64,000 nucleotides of DNA from Phytopseudomonas argentinensis (GCF_900113905.1 NZ_FORC01000006.1:1-64000); one strand, 5' to 3'; shown: positions 1-8,453, counted from the stretch's first letter. Made by a program: numbers and translations. Notes: generated from the sequence alone by a model not told the origin.

Positions 1-14
1 CAACCGAGGCGCGC

Positions 15-42
15 ATCTTACAGCACCCTCATTTGCTGTCAA
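15..42 (-). promoter_or_regulatory. rRNA-type promoter, most downstream of four
   Basis: On the minus strand a perfect TTGACA (-35, 37-42) is followed after 16 bp by TAAGAT (-10, 15-20) and a GC-rich discriminator GCGCGCC. This is the pattern of stable-RNA promoters, and it fires leftward out of the window. It is the last of four such promoters, and an A/T-rich tract at about 43-75 lies just upstream of it, as UP elements do. The 16S gene itself is outside the window, so its presence is inferred. Confidence 0.75.
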
Positions 43-122
43 GTTGTTTTTGAAGAACTTTTTCTTTCTTCTCAACACCTTGCAGCGCCCGACCAGACCA
101 TCTTCTCTCCAGCGGGAGGCGC

Positions 123-150
123 ATTCTACAGCGTTACAAACCGCTGTCAA
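123..150 (-). promoter_or_regulatory. rRNA-type promoter, third of four
   Basis: TTGACA (145-150), a 16-bp spacer, TAGAAT (123-128) and then GCGCC on the minus strand. Spacing and discriminator are the same as in the other three promoters of this array. The -10 lies 108 bp upstream of the -10 of the promoter at 15-42. Confidence 0.75.
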
Positions 151-228
151 CACCCTCTTTACCGCCTTCGATCAAACCTGATCGAACCATCAACAGAACC
201 ACTCAAACCACCCTGTCGATGCCGGCGC

Positions 229-256
229 ATTCTACTCGAATTCGCCGTCCGTGCAA
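229..256 (-). promoter_or_regulatory. rRNA-type promoter, second of four
   Basis: TTGCAC (251-256), a 16-bp spacer, TAGAAT (229-234) and then GCGCC on the minus strand. Its -35 is the weakest of the four. An A-rich stretch upstream (about 258-298) could serve as an UP element. Confidence 0.65.
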
Positions 257-325
257 CCCTTATTTTCGTCTAACTCTTTGTTTCCAAAGGAGTTTTCAGA
301 TCAGGCTGCGCCGGAAGTGGTGCGC

Positions 326-353
326 ATTATAGGCCCCCTGAAACTCAGGTCAA
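326..353 (-). promoter_or_regulatory. rRNA-type promoter, most upstream of four
   Basis: TTGACC (348-353), a 16-bp spacer, a consensus TATAAT (326-331) and a GCGCACC discriminator on the minus strand. It starts 10 bases beyond the stop codon of msrQ, which is read in the same direction, so msrQ transcription could run into the array. Confidence 0.75.
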
Positions 354-362
354 CCGTTTATT

Positions 363-983
363 TCACTTTGCCTGAACTTTCTGCCCTGCCCCGCCTATCC
401 GCGGGATTCTGCGCATAAGGGCAGGGATACGCAGCAATAGAAGCACGGCCCCAACGGCTGCATAGATAGCCCATTCCTTCAGATCCGCTCTGACGATCCA
501 GAGCATATGCAGCAACCCCAGCGGCAGAATGAGATAAATAAGGCGATGCAGTTTCTTCCAGCCTTTGCCCAGACGGCGCTGACTGTATCGATTGGAGGTC
601 ACGGCCAGCAGCAGCAAGCCGAACAGCGCGATGGCACCAACGATGATGTACGGGCGCTTGCGCAGCTCGATGCCCAGCTGCGACCAGTCCAGCCCCATAA
701 TGAACACCGCATAGGCGGCCAGATGCAGAACCCCGTAGGCGAAACACCACAGGCCGAGCTGGCGGCGCACGGCCATCCAGCCCGACCAGCCGCTGAGTTT
801 CTGCAGCGGGGTCATGCTCAGGGTAATCAGCAGGAGGATGAGTGCGCCCAGTCCCAGTCGCTCGACCAGAACCTTGCCCGGATCCGGTCCAAGGGCAAAC
901 GACCAGGCTTGATACAGCCAGTACAGAGGCCATACGGCGACCAGCACGAAAACGAAAAGACGCCAGAACGGGTGCCGCATCAA
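363..983 (-). CDS. msrQ: MsrQ, heme-binding membrane subunit of the MsrPQ methionine sulfoxide reductase
   Basis: The 206-residue, very hydrophobic protein belongs to the YedZ/MsrQ ferric-reductase-like family, with about six membrane helices and conserved heme-ligand histidines (for example in the segment GVLHLAAY). In the known system MsrQ is an inner-membrane b-type cytochrome that passes electrons from the quinone pool or flavin reductase to the periplasmic MsrP. The ATG overlaps the msrP stop by four bases (980-983), so the two are translationally coupled. Length is normal for the family. It is the last gene before the promoter array at the window edge. Confidence 0.95.
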   Translation of the reverse strand: MMRHPFWRLFVFVLVAVWPLYWLYQAWSFALGPDPGKVLVERLGLGALILLLITLSMTPLQKLSGWSGWMAVRRQLGLWCFAYGVLHLAAYAVFIMGLDWSQLGIELRKRPYIIVGAIALFGLLLLAVTSNRYSQRRLGKGWKKLHRLIYLILPLGLLHMLWIVRADLKEWAIYAAVGAVLLLLRIPALMRRIPRIGGAGQKVQAK

Positions 984-1993
984 TAGTTCTTCCGCAGATC
1001 GAGATTGCTATAGAGGCTGGCAACTTCATCGGCGTAGCCGTTGAACATCTGGGTCTCGCGTACATTGGGGCTGAACAGCCCACTGGGCAGACGGCGCTCA
1101 CGCGCCTGACTCCAGCGAGGATGGTCGACGGTCGGGTTCACGTTGGCATAGAAGCCGTACTCCTGCGCTGCGATGCTCTGCCAGCTGGTTTGTGGCTGCT
1201 CACTCACCAGACTGATACGCACGATCGACTTGATGCTCTTGAAGCCATACTTCCAGGGCACTACCAGCCGCAGCGGTGCGCCATTCTGGTTGGGTAGCTC
1301 ACGCCCGTACATGCCGACGGCCAGGATGGCCAGTGGGTGCATGGCTTCATCCAGACGCAGGCCCTCTACATAGGGCCAGTCGATCAAGCCGAAACTGGAG
1401 CGTTGCCCCGGCATGCTGTCCGGATCCTTGAGGGTTTCGAAACGGATGTATTTTGCCGCCGAGGTCGGTTCAATCTTGTCGAGCAGAGCCGAAATGGGAA
1501 AACCGATCCAGGGAATCACCATCGACCAGGCCTCGACACAGCGCAGCCGGTAGATACGCTCTTCCAGCTGATAGGGCTTGATGAAGTCTTCCAGGGCATA
1601 GCGCCCGGGTTTGCCGACCTCACCGTCGATCACCACCGACCAGGGCTCGGTCTTCAGGCTGCCGGCATTGGCTGCCGGGTCCGACTTGTCGGCGCCGAAC
1701 TCGTAGAAGTTGTTGTAATGGGTGGCGTCCTGGAACGGCGTGATCGCTTCGTCCTTGACGGTCACTGCATTCCATTTGCTGGCCGCGATCCGCTCGGCCA
1801 GCCAGGGTGGCGCGCTACCCGCGTCGACTCCGGCGTAGCGCTCGGCCGTGGCTGATTGCGCCCAGGCCGGCACACTGCCCAGCGCGATACCGGCGGCGGC
1901 GGCTGACATGAAGGTGCGGCGGGAGAGATAGACAGACTCGGGGGTAACATCCGATTCGTTGCATTCGGATGCCTGACGCAGCTTGATCAGCAT
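980..1993 (-). CDS. msrP: MsrP, periplasmic molybdopterin methionine sulfoxide reductase
   Basis: MsrP (YedY) repairs oxidised methionine in periplasmic proteins using a molybdopterin cofactor. The 337-residue product starts with a Tat signal (SRRTFM, residues 24-29) and a hydrophobic stretch ending at AWAQ. The molybdenum-ligand cysteine is probably Cys152 in RLRCVEAWSM, the usual family context. It precedes and overlaps msrQ by four bases. The Tat signal fits cofactor loading in the cytoplasm before export. The family is unmistakable over the whole length; nothing looks broken. Confidence 0.96.
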   Translation of the reverse strand: MLIKLRQASECNESDVTPESVYLSRRTFMSAAAAGIALGSVPAWAQSATAERYAGVDAGSAPPWLAERIAASKWNAVTVKDEAITPFQDATHYNNFYEFGADKSDPAANAGSLKTEPWSVVIDGEVGKPGRYALEDFIKPYQLEERIYRLRCVEAWSMVIPWIGFPISALLDKIEPTSAAKYIRFETLKDPDSMPGQRSSFGLIDWPYVEGLRLDEAMHPLAILAVGMYGRELPNQNGAPLRLVVPWKYGFKSIKSIVRISLVSEQPQTSWQSIAAQEYGFYANVNPTVDHPRWSQARERRLPSGLFSPNVRETQMFNGYADEVASLYSNLDLRKNY

Positions 1994-2055
1994 GATGACT
2001 CCGCAGTATCGGGACAGACCTGCCCAATAGACTACGGAGTCTGCAGGAAATTACA

Positions 2056-2871
2056 TCACTGCATTGGCTTGCGACGACGCAAACGCAGCAGGTATTGAAT
2101 CGGACCGGACGCGGCGTAGGCCAGGAAGATCAGCAACAGGATGCGCGGCGGATCGCTGAATACAACGGCGAACACCAGCACCACAGCGAGAATGGCCACG
2201 AACGGCACACGGCCTTTCAGATCCAGGTTCTTGAAGCTGTTGTACTTGATGTTGCTGACCATCAGCATGCCGGCTGCCGCAACCAGTATCGCCACCACGA
2301 ACGACATGTTGGAGCCTTGAATGCCGAAGTCGCTGAACGCCCAGACGGTACCGGCGACGACACCGGCGGCTGCCGGGCTGGCCAGACCGATGAAGTAGCG
2401 CTTGTCGACGCTGCCGATCTGCGTATTGAAGCGCGCCAGGCGCAGCGCTGCGCCAGCCACATAGATGAAGGCAACCATCCAGCCGACCTTGCCCATGCTG
2501 CCGAGCGCCCATTCGAAGGCCAGCAAGGCGGGGGCGACCCCGAAGGCCACCATGTCGGACAGCGAATCGTACTCGGCACCAAAGGCGCTCTGGGTATTGG
2601 TCAGGCGCGCGACGCGACCGTCCAGGCCATCGAGCACCATAGCCACGAACACCGTGGCGGCGGCCACGTAAAAGTTGCCGTTCATGGCATTGATGATGGA
2701 ATAGAAGCCGGCGAACAGGTTCGCGGTGGTGAACAGATTGGGCAGCAGGTAGATGCCGCGATGGCGCACCTTGCGCCCCTCGTCGTCATGCCCTTCCTCA
2801 ATATGCTCGTCGATGGGCAGTAAGCTGTCATCGTCACGGGACGACTTGGGCTCTTGCGGACGCTCGCTCAT
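2056..2871 (-). CDS. pssA: CDP-diacylglycerol-serine O-phosphatidyltransferase (phosphatidylserine synthase)
   Basis: The product transfers phosphatidate from CDP-diacylglycerol to serine, the first committed step to phosphatidylethanolamine, in the inner membrane. The CDP-alcohol phosphotransferase signature DGx2ARx8Gx3Dx3D is complete (DGRVAR ... GAEYDSLSD). Several membrane helices surround it. I chose the ATG at 2871 (MSERPQEPKS), giving 271 residues; the frame stays open to 3048, but the extra 59 residues are not hydrophobic and look non-coding. The acidic soluble N-terminus (DDDSLLPIDEHIEE) precedes the first helix, as in the multi-pass PssA of other pseudomonads. Confidence 0.94.
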   Translation of the reverse strand: MSERPQEPKSSRDDDSLLPIDEHIEEGHDDEGRKVRHRGIYLLPNLFTTANLFAGFYSIINAMNGNFYVAAATVFVAMVLDGLDGRVARLTNTQSAFGAEYDSLSDMVAFGVAPALLAFEWALGSMGKVGWMVAFIYVAGAALRLARFNTQIGSVDKRYFIGLASPAAAGVVAGTVWAFSDFGIQGSNMSFVVAILVAAAGMLMVSNIKYNSFKNLDLKGRVPFVAILAVVLVFAVVFSDPPRILLLIFLAYAASGPIQYLLRLRRRKPMQ

Positions 2872-3199
2872 GAACAACACCTTGCATCGGATTTGAATTT
2901 TCGACCGAGCCGCGGGACAAGCGTTCGCCCTAATCGGCCTGGATACCCGGGCTTTATACCAGAAGCCCGCCCGGGGCTCTTTACCAAAAGCACCTGCGCT
3001 CGGTGATGCTGCATCAAAAATCGCGGCGAAGGCGCCCAAGGCCGGCACACTTCAGCGCGCCCCCAAGGGCGACTGGAGCATGCTCACTACAGCCGCCTTG
3101 CCGCTCTCCCCTTGCCTAACCTTCTCCGGGGAACCTTGGTACACAGCCGATAATGAAAAAACGCGGCCGTGGCCGCGTTTCTTCAGAGATCAAGTCGAC
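2872..3199. other. Intergenic region between pssA and ilvC
   Basis: This 328-base stretch holds the ilvC terminator near its right end (3151-3183). The remainder up to pssA must include the pssA promoter, but I see no convincing -35/-10 pair and no credible small gene. Confidence 0.6.
3151..3183 (-). terminator. Rho-independent terminator of ilvC
   Basis: On the minus strand an 8-bp perfect stem (ACGCGGCC / GGCCGCGT, 3161-3178, loop of two) is followed by a run of six T. It starts 17 bases after the ilvC stop. A-runs on the other side make it partly bidirectional. Confidence 0.9.
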
Positions 3200-4216
3200 T
3201 TAGTTCTTGGCTTTGTCGACGATCTTGTTGGCAGCGATCCACGGCATCATCGAACGCAGTTGCTCACCGATCACTTCGATGCCGTGAGCGGCGTTGTTAC
3301 GACGCTTGGCGGTCATCGACGGGTAGCCGGTAGCGCCTTCGCTGATGAACATCTTGGCGTATTCACCATCCTGGATGCGCTTGAGTGCATTGCGCATGGC
3401 CTGGCGGGATTCGGCGTTGATGACTTCCGGGCCGGTCACGTACTCGCCATATTCGGCGTTGTTGGAGATCGAGTAGTTCATGTTGGCGATACCGCCTTCG
3501 TACATGAGGTCGACGATCAGCTTCAGTTCGTGCAGGCACTCGAAGTAGGCCATTTCCGGCGCATAACCGGCTTCGACCAGGGTTTCGAAACCGGCCTTGA
3601 CCAGTTCGACGGTACCGCCACAGAGAACGGCCTGCTCGCCGAACAGGTCGGTCTCGGTCTCGTCCTTGAAGGTGGTTTCGATGATGCCAGTGCGGCCACC
3701 GCCCACGCCCGAGGCGTAGGACAAGGCGACGTTCTTGGCATTGCCCGAAGCGTCCTGGTAAACGGCGATCAGGTCAGGGATGCCGCCGCCTTTGACGAAC
3801 TCGGTACGTACGGTGTGGCCTGGAGCCTTCGGCGCGATCATGATCACGTCGAGGTCGGCACGCGGAACCACCTGGTTGTAGTGAATCGAGAAGCCGTGGG
3901 AGAAGGCCAGGGTAGCGCCCTGCTTGATGTTCGGCTCGATCTCGTTCTTGTACAGGGCGCCCTGGAACTCGTCCGGGGTCAGGATCATCACCAGGTCGGC
4001 AGCGGCGACAGCGGAGGCCACGTCAGCGACTTTCAGGCCATGGGCTTCAGCCTTGGCAACGGTAGCGGAGCCTTTACGCAGACCGACGGTGACGTCGACG
4101 CCAGAGTCTTTCAGGTTGCACGCCTGAGCGTGGCCCTGGGAACCGTAGCCGATGATGGCAACTTTCTTGCCCTGGATGATCGAGAGGTCACAGTCTTTGT
4201 CGTAATAAACTTTCAT
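3200..4216 (-). CDS. ilvC: Ketol-acid reductoisomerase (NADP+)
   Basis: IlvC converts 2-acetolactate or 2-aceto-2-hydroxybutyrate to the dihydroxy acid in valine, isoleucine and leucine synthesis. The 338-residue class I (short) enzyme begins MKVYYDKDCDLS and has the Rossmann motif GYGSQGHAQA near residue 25 and the acidic metal-binding motifs of the knotted C-terminal domain (for example DLFGEQ). An in-frame ATG at 4258 would add 14 residues, but the homologous start is 4216. It is divergent from ilvY, the usual arrangement for IlvY-controlled ilvC, and ends in a strong terminator. Confidence 0.97.
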   Translation of the reverse strand: MKVYYDKDCDLSIIQGKKVAIIGYGSQGHAQACNLKDSGVDVTVGLRKGSATVAKAEAHGLKVADVASAVAAADLVMILTPDEFQGALYKNEIEPNIKQGATLAFSHGFSIHYNQVVPRADLDVIMIAPKAPGHTVRTEFVKGGGIPDLIAVYQDASGNAKNVALSYASGVGGGRTGIIETTFKDETETDLFGEQAVLCGGTVELVKAGFETLVEAGYAPEMAYFECLHELKLIVDLMYEGGIANMNYSISNNAEYGEYVTGPEVINAESRQAMRNALKRIQDGEYAKMFISEGATGYPSMTAKRRNNAAHGIEVIGEQLRSMMPWIAANKIVDKAKN

Positions 4217-4289
4217 GTTCTTGGCTCTTGTGTATCGAAAGGAATGGGTGCCCAGCACCGCGACAGAGCTACCTTAAGTGATCCGTTCC

Positions 4290-4332
4290 GTTGCGTAAAA
4301 TGATATATTTGCAACACAACATGCCGATATAT
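4290..4332. promoter_or_regulatory. Possible IlvY binding region in the ilvC-ilvY divergent promoter
   Basis: GTTGC (4290-4294) and GCAAC (4311-4315) form a spaced inverted repeat, and GATATAT occurs twice as a direct repeat (4302-4308 and 4326-4332, 24 bp apart). LysR-type regulators such as IlvY bind partial dyads about two to three helical turns apart between divergent genes. The assignment is from position and symmetry only. Confidence 0.35.
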
Positions 4333-4340
4333 GAAACACC

Positions 4341-5219
4341 ATGGACAGCCACGCACTCGGACTTTTTCTCTCCCTGGCCGACAACCTGCACTTCGGCAAA
4401 ACCAGCCGCGAGCAGCACGTCAGCCCTTCGGCGCTCAGCCGTAGCATCAAACAGCTCGAGGAAGAACTTGGCGCACCGCTGTTCGTGCGCGACAACCGCT
4501 CGGTACGCCTGACCCGCGAGGGGCAGCAGTTTCGCGAGTACGCCAGCGAGGTGATGAACGGCTGGCAGGCCATCCGCCAGACCTTCCGGCAGGATCAACT
4601 GGTTCTGCATGGCGAGCTGTCGCTCTACTGTTCGGTAACGGCGAGCTACAGCTTCCTCTACGAGATCCTCAGCAGCTTCCGCCAGGATTACCCGCGCATC
4701 GAAATGAAACTGCACACCGGCGACCCGGCCAAGGCGGTCGAACGCGTGCAGCAGGGCCTCGAAGACCTGGCCATCGGTGCACGTCCGGACAGCCTGCCAG
4801 CCGGCATCGAGTTCCAGTCGATCACCCGCTCGGCGCTGCGCTTCATTGGCCCGCAATCGCCACAGCTGCTCAGCGAGGAACAACTGAAGAATCCCGGGGC
4901 GCACAGCTGGCAGGATGTGCCACTGATTCTCTCCGAGGAAGGCCTGGCCCGGACCCGCACCGACCGCTGGCTCAAGCACCACAACATCAAGCCACGCATC
5001 TATGCCCAGGTCAGCGGCAACGAAGCCATCGTCAGCATGGTCAGCCTGGGCTTCGGCATCGGCGTGGTGCCGCAGATCGTGCTGGACAACAGCCCCCTGG
5101 CTGCGCGCATCCGCATTTACGATATCCAGCCGCCGCTGACCGCCTACGACATCGGCCTGTTCGCCCTGCACAAGCGCCTCAAGGATCCACTGATCGCAGC
5201 CTTCTGGAACCGCCGATAG
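4341..5219 (+). CDS. ilvY: LysR-type activator of ilvC
   Basis: The 292-residue protein has a LysR N-terminal winged HTH (residues about 1-60: FLSLADNLHFGKTSREQHVSP...), followed by the periplasmic-binding-like effector domain. Its place, divergent from ilvC with 124 bases between starts, and the distinctive N-terminus (MDSHALGLFLSLADNLHFGK) identify IlvY, which in enterics activates ilvC in response to acetolactate and acetohydroxybutyrate. It converges on ilvH with a shared terminator. Confidence 0.93.
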   Translation: MDSHALGLFLSLADNLHFGKTSREQHVSPSALSRSIKQLEEELGAPLFVRDNRSVRLTREGQQFREYASEVMNGWQAIRQTFRQDQLVLHGELSLYCSVTASYSFLYEILSSFRQDYPRIEMKLHTGDPAKAVERVQQGLEDLAIGARPDSLPAGIEFQSITRSALRFIGPQSPQLLSEEQLKNPGAHSWQDVPLILSEEGLARTRTDRWLKHHNIKPRIYAQVSGNEAIVSMVSLGFGIGVVPQIVLDNSPLAARIRIYDIQPPLTAYDIGLFALHKRLKDPLIAAFWNRR

Positions 5220-5231
5220 GCAAATTCGCCC

Positions 5232-5263
5232 ATAAAAAAACCCCGCACCAGGCGGGGTTTCTT
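5232..5263. terminator. Bidirectional terminator between ilvY and ilvH
   Basis: Stem CCCCGC (5241-5246) / GCGGGG (5252-5257) with a five-base loop, flanked by seven A on the left and TTTCTTT on the right. It can stop ilvY rightward and ilvIH leftward; it lies 13 bases past the ilvY stop. Confidence 0.88.
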
Positions 5264-5276
5264 TCAAGCGCTACGA

Positions 5277-5768
5277 TCAGATGCTCAGCACCTTGTCGCC
5301 GCGGGCGATACCGGTGACACCACTGCGCACGGTCTCCAGGATCAGCGCGGTGCCGATGGCCTGGATAAAGCTGTCCAGCTTGTCGCTGGTACCGGCCAGC
5401 TGGATGGTGTACACGCTCGGCGTCACGTCGACGATCTGCCCACGGAAGATATCGGTGGTGCGCTTTACCTCGGCGCGCTGGGCGCCAGTGGCCTTGACCT
5501 TGACCAGCATCAGCTCGCGCTCGATATGGGCGTTTTCCGACAGGTCCACCAGCTTGACCACCTCGATCAGCTTGTTGAGATTCTTGGTGATCTGCTCGAT
5601 GGTGTCGTCATGACCGATAGTGGTCAACGTCAGACGCGACAGGGTCGGGTCTTCGGTTGGCGCCACGGTCAGGCTTTCGATGTTGTAGTTGCGCTGGGAG
5701 AACAGGCCGACCACACGCGACAGGGCTCCCGGTTCGTTTTCCAGCAGCAGGGAAATGATATGACGCAT
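5277..5768 (-). CDS. ilvH: Acetolactate synthase small (regulatory) subunit
   Basis: The 163-residue protein starts with the ACT domain typical of IlvH/IlvN (MRHIISLLLENEPGALSRVV, residues 1-70), which binds valine for feedback inhibition and activates the catalytic subunit. The C-terminal half is the ALS_ss_C dimerisation domain. It follows ilvI with a single base between the ilvI stop and the ilvH ATG, so the two subunits are coupled in one transcript, and ends at the shared terminator with ilvY. Confidence 0.96.
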   Translation of the reverse strand: MRHIISLLLENEPGALSRVVGLFSQRNYNIESLTVAPTEDPTLSRLTLTTIGHDDTIEQITKNLNKLIEVVKLVDLSENAHIERELMLVKVKATGAQRAEVKRTTDIFRGQIVDVTPSVYTIQLAGTSDKLDSFIQAIGTALILETVRSGVTGIARGDKVLSI

Positions 5769-5769
5769 G

Positions 5770-7500
5770 TCAGGTACGCTCCGTCTTGCTCAGCCACATG
5801 TCGCGCATCGCGCCACCACGAATCTGCATCGGGTAGACGTGCTCGCTGGTATCCACGGCGATATCGAGGAACACCAGGCGATCCTTGATCGCGAACGCCT
5901 CTTCCATCTTCGCCTTGAGGTCCTTGAGGTCGGTGATGCGCATGCCCACGTGCCCATAGGACTCGGCCAGCTTGACGAAATCAGGCAATGATTCCATGTA
6001 GGAGTGCGAGTAACGGCTGCTGTACTGCATGTCCTGCCACTGGCGAACCATGCCCAGCGCGCCATTGTTGAGGTTGATGATCTTCACCGGCAGGTCGTAC
6101 TGCAGGCAGGTCGACAGCTCCTGGATGTTCATCTGGATACTGCCCTCACCGGTCACGCAGGCGACGTCGGCATCCGGGAAGTTCAGCTTGACGCCCATGG
6201 CGGCCGGGAAGCCGAAGCCCATGGTGCCCAGGCCACCGGAGTTGATCCAGCGGTTCGGCTTGTTGAAGCGGTAGTACTGGGCGGCGAACATCTGGTGCTG
6301 GCCCACGTCGGAGCTGACATACGCTTCGCCCCGGGTGACTTCGCACAGGGTCTCGATCACGGTCTGCGGCTTGATGATGCTGCCGTCACCCTCGTTATAA
6401 GGGAACAGCCGACCACCACCACGCCATTCTTCGATCTGCTTCCACCAGGTGGCTTGCGATTCCCTGTCAGGCCCGTGCTCGATTTCCTTGAGAGCGGCAA
6501 CCATCTCGCTCAGCACGCTGTCCACCGGACCGACGATAGGGATGTCGGCCTTGACCGTCTTGGAGATCGACGCCGGGTCGATGTCGATATGGATGATCTT
6601 GGCGTTCGGGCAGAACTTGGCCGCGGTCTCGCCATTGATGACGCGGTCATCGAAGCGCGCGCCAACGGCCAGGATCACGTCGGCGTGATGCATGGCCAGG
6701 TTGGCGGTGTAGCTGCCGTGCATGCCGAGCATCCCGACGAACTGACGGTCATCGCCCGGGTAGGCACCCAGGCCCATCAGGGTATTGGTGACCGGCACGT
6801 TCAGCGCGCGGGCCAGCTCGGTGAGCTGCGCCGAAGCGCCACCGAGGATCACGCCGCCGCCGGAATAGATGATCGGGCGCTTGGCCGCGACGAGCATTTC
6901 CGCCGCCTTGCGGATCTGCCCCGAGTGCCCACGGGCAGCCGGGCTGTAGGAACGCAGCTTGACCTTCTTCGGGTAGCTGTATTCGAACTTCTGGGTCGGA
7001 TCGCCCATGTCCTTGGGAATGTCGACGACCACCGGGCCCGGGCGACCGGACTCGGCCAGGTAGAAGGCCTTCTTGATCACTTCGGGGATTTCCGAAGGAT
7101 GCTTGATGATGAAGCTGTGCTTCACGATCGGACGGGAGATGCCGACCATGTCGACTTCCTGGAAGGCGTCGGTGCCGACCACGGTGCTGGCCACCTGACC
7201 GGAGATGATCACCATCGGGATCGAATCCATGTAGGCGGTGGCGATACCGGTCACGGCGTTGGTCGCGCCCGGGCCGGAGGTCACCAGAACCACGCCGGCC
7301 TTGCCGGTGGCACGGGCATAGCCGTCCGCCATGTGGGTCGCCGCCTGCTCGTGACGAACCAGGACGTGGGTCACTTCCGGCTCTTTGAACAAGGCATCGT
7401 AGATGTGCAGGAGGGCACCACCCGGATACCCATAGATGTACTTAACGCCTTCGTCACGCAACGAGCGGACGACCATTTCAGCGCCGGATAAAAGCTCCAC
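5770..7500 (-). CDS. ilvI: Acetolactate synthase large (catalytic) subunit
   Basis: This ThDP-dependent enzyme makes 2-acetolactate from pyruvate, or acetohydroxybutyrate with 2-oxobutyrate. Seen in the sequence are the N-terminal ThDP glutamate segment (VLVRHEQAATHMADGYARA) and the C-terminal ThDP/Mg motif GEGSIQMN ... NLNNGALGM. I place the start at the GTG at 7500 (reads ELLSGAEMVVRSL after the start), preceded by AGAGGTG; this gives 576 residues, the family norm. The frame is open to an ATG at 7716, but the extra 72 residues match no part of this family and are Arg/Pro-rich. Transcribed with ilvH. Confidence 0.95.
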   Translation of the reverse strand: MELLSGAEMVVRSLRDEGVKYIYGYPGGALLHIYDALFKEPEVTHVLVRHEQAATHMADGYARATGKAGVVLVTSGPGATNAVTGIATAYMDSIPMVIISGQVASTVVGTDAFQEVDMVGISRPIVKHSFIIKHPSEIPEVIKKAFYLAESGRPGPVVVDIPKDMGDPTQKFEYSYPKKVKLRSYSPAARGHSGQIRKAAEMLVAAKRPIIYSGGGVILGGASAQLTELARALNVPVTNTLMGLGAYPGDDRQFVGMLGMHGSYTANLAMHHADVILAVGARFDDRVINGETAAKFCPNAKIIHIDIDPASISKTVKADIPIVGPVDSVLSEMVAALKEIEHGPDRESQATWWKQIEEWRGGGRLFPYNEGDGSIIKPQTVIETLCEVTRGEAYVSSDVGQHQMFAAQYYRFNKPNRWINSGGLGTMGFGFPAAMGVKLNFPDADVACVTGEGSIQMNIQELSTCLQYDLPVKIINLNNGALGMVRQWQDMQYSSRYSHSYMESLPDFVKLAESYGHVGMRITDLKDLKAKMEEAFAIKDRLVFLDIAVDTSEHVYPMQIRGGAMRDMWLSKTERT

Positions 7501-7983
7501 GTTGTTCACCTCTATTACGCCAGAAAACCGCCCTTTTGCAGGGTCGGCCCGAGTAGGTTTACTGCCAGCAGAGCATGAGCGACTGTGGTCGCCGACTACG
7601 TCAGCTACAACTGAGCAAGCATTGGGACAGCCCCTGATGTGTTGCGGGACTTTCCCACCCAGCGCGAGGTAACGCGTTGCGGGTGTAACGAAAGGTCGGC
7701 GCGGGTAGCGCCTCATGTCTACTGAGCTGAAGCCAGCTTGCGGCTGACCCCACTACAGCGAGCATTCGATTGTTGATATTCGCTGGCGGCAAGTCAAGCG
7801 ATGCATGACGGAATACGCAATATCCGGCAACACCGCCCTGCGCCAGGGTTCGGACACGCGGTCCGCGTCGATGTGAAACAGACCAGACTCCCGCGCCGGC
7901 CGATTGGTTATAGTAGCGGCTCGAAACTGCAGCCCAGCGCTGCAAGCGCCTTACCGTCGATTGACCATGCATAAGGAATTTCC
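7501..7983. other. Divergent intergenic region with long ilvI leader
   Basis: There are 483 bases between the ilvI start and the next gene. Just upstream of the ilvI ribosome site, on the minus strand, CCCT...AGGG plus a downstream TTTT (about 7521-7545) can form a weak terminator-like hairpin. I found no leader peptide rich in Leu, Val or Ile. The right half should contain the promoter of the gene at 7984 but no clear hexamer pair stands out. Confidence 0.4.
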
Positions 7984-8424
7984 ATGCGTCGCATGATTCT
8001 CACCAGCAGCCTGTTGCTAGCCCTGAGCGCGAGCGCCATGGCCGGGCAGATCTACAAGTGGGTCGACGCCCAGGGCGTGACCCACTTCGGCGAGCAGCCA
8101 CCCCAGGGCCAACAATCCACCACGGTCAATCCTTCGGCAGCGCCGCCGCCCTCCACGACCACCGAACAGAAGCCGGCGCCGACCTTCGACAGCATCGCCG
8201 ACCCCGAGCAGGCAGCCGCCGACGCCAAGGTGAAAAAGGAAGTGGCGGCCCAGGAGGCCGAGCGCAAGAAATACTGCGAGACCCAGCGCAACAACCTGGC
8301 GCAGTTGGAGAACAACCCGCGGGTGCGCGTGGAGGAAGGTGGGGAAATGCGTCGCCTGGGTGAAGACGAGCGTCAGAAGCGCATCGCCGACAGCAAGCAG
8401 GCGATCAAGGAAAACTGCCAGTAA
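7984..8424 (+). CDS. DUF4124 domain-containing exported protein
   Basis: This 146-residue protein has a signal peptide (MRRMILTSSLLLALSASAMA, cleavage after AMA) and then a DUF4124 domain (QIYKWVDAQGVTHFGEQPPQG), a short envelope-associated motif common in pseudomonads. A Pro/Thr/Ser-rich linker and a charged, possibly helical tail rich in Lys, Glu and Gln follow. The function of DUF4124 proteins is not established. It converges on the YqcC-like gene with 16 bases between stops, sharing a GC hairpin. Confidence 0.88.
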   Translation: MRRMILTSSLLLALSASAMAGQIYKWVDAQGVTHFGEQPPQGQQSTTVNPSAAPPPSTTTEQKPAPTFDSIADPEQAAADAKVKKEVAAQEAERKKYCETQRNNLAQLENNPRVRVEEGGEMRRLGEDERQKRIADSKQAIKENCQ

Positions 8425-8433
8425 GGCCGCTGA

Positions 8434-8453
8434 GGCGGGCCTAACGGCCCGCC
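8434..8453. terminator. GC-rich hairpin between convergent genes
   Basis: A perfect 8-bp inverted repeat GGCGGGCC / GGCCCGCC with a TAAC loop. It overlaps the stop codon of the YqcC-like gene and lies 9 bases past the stop of the DUF4124 gene. There is no T-run, so factor-independent termination is uncertain. Confidence 0.4.
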
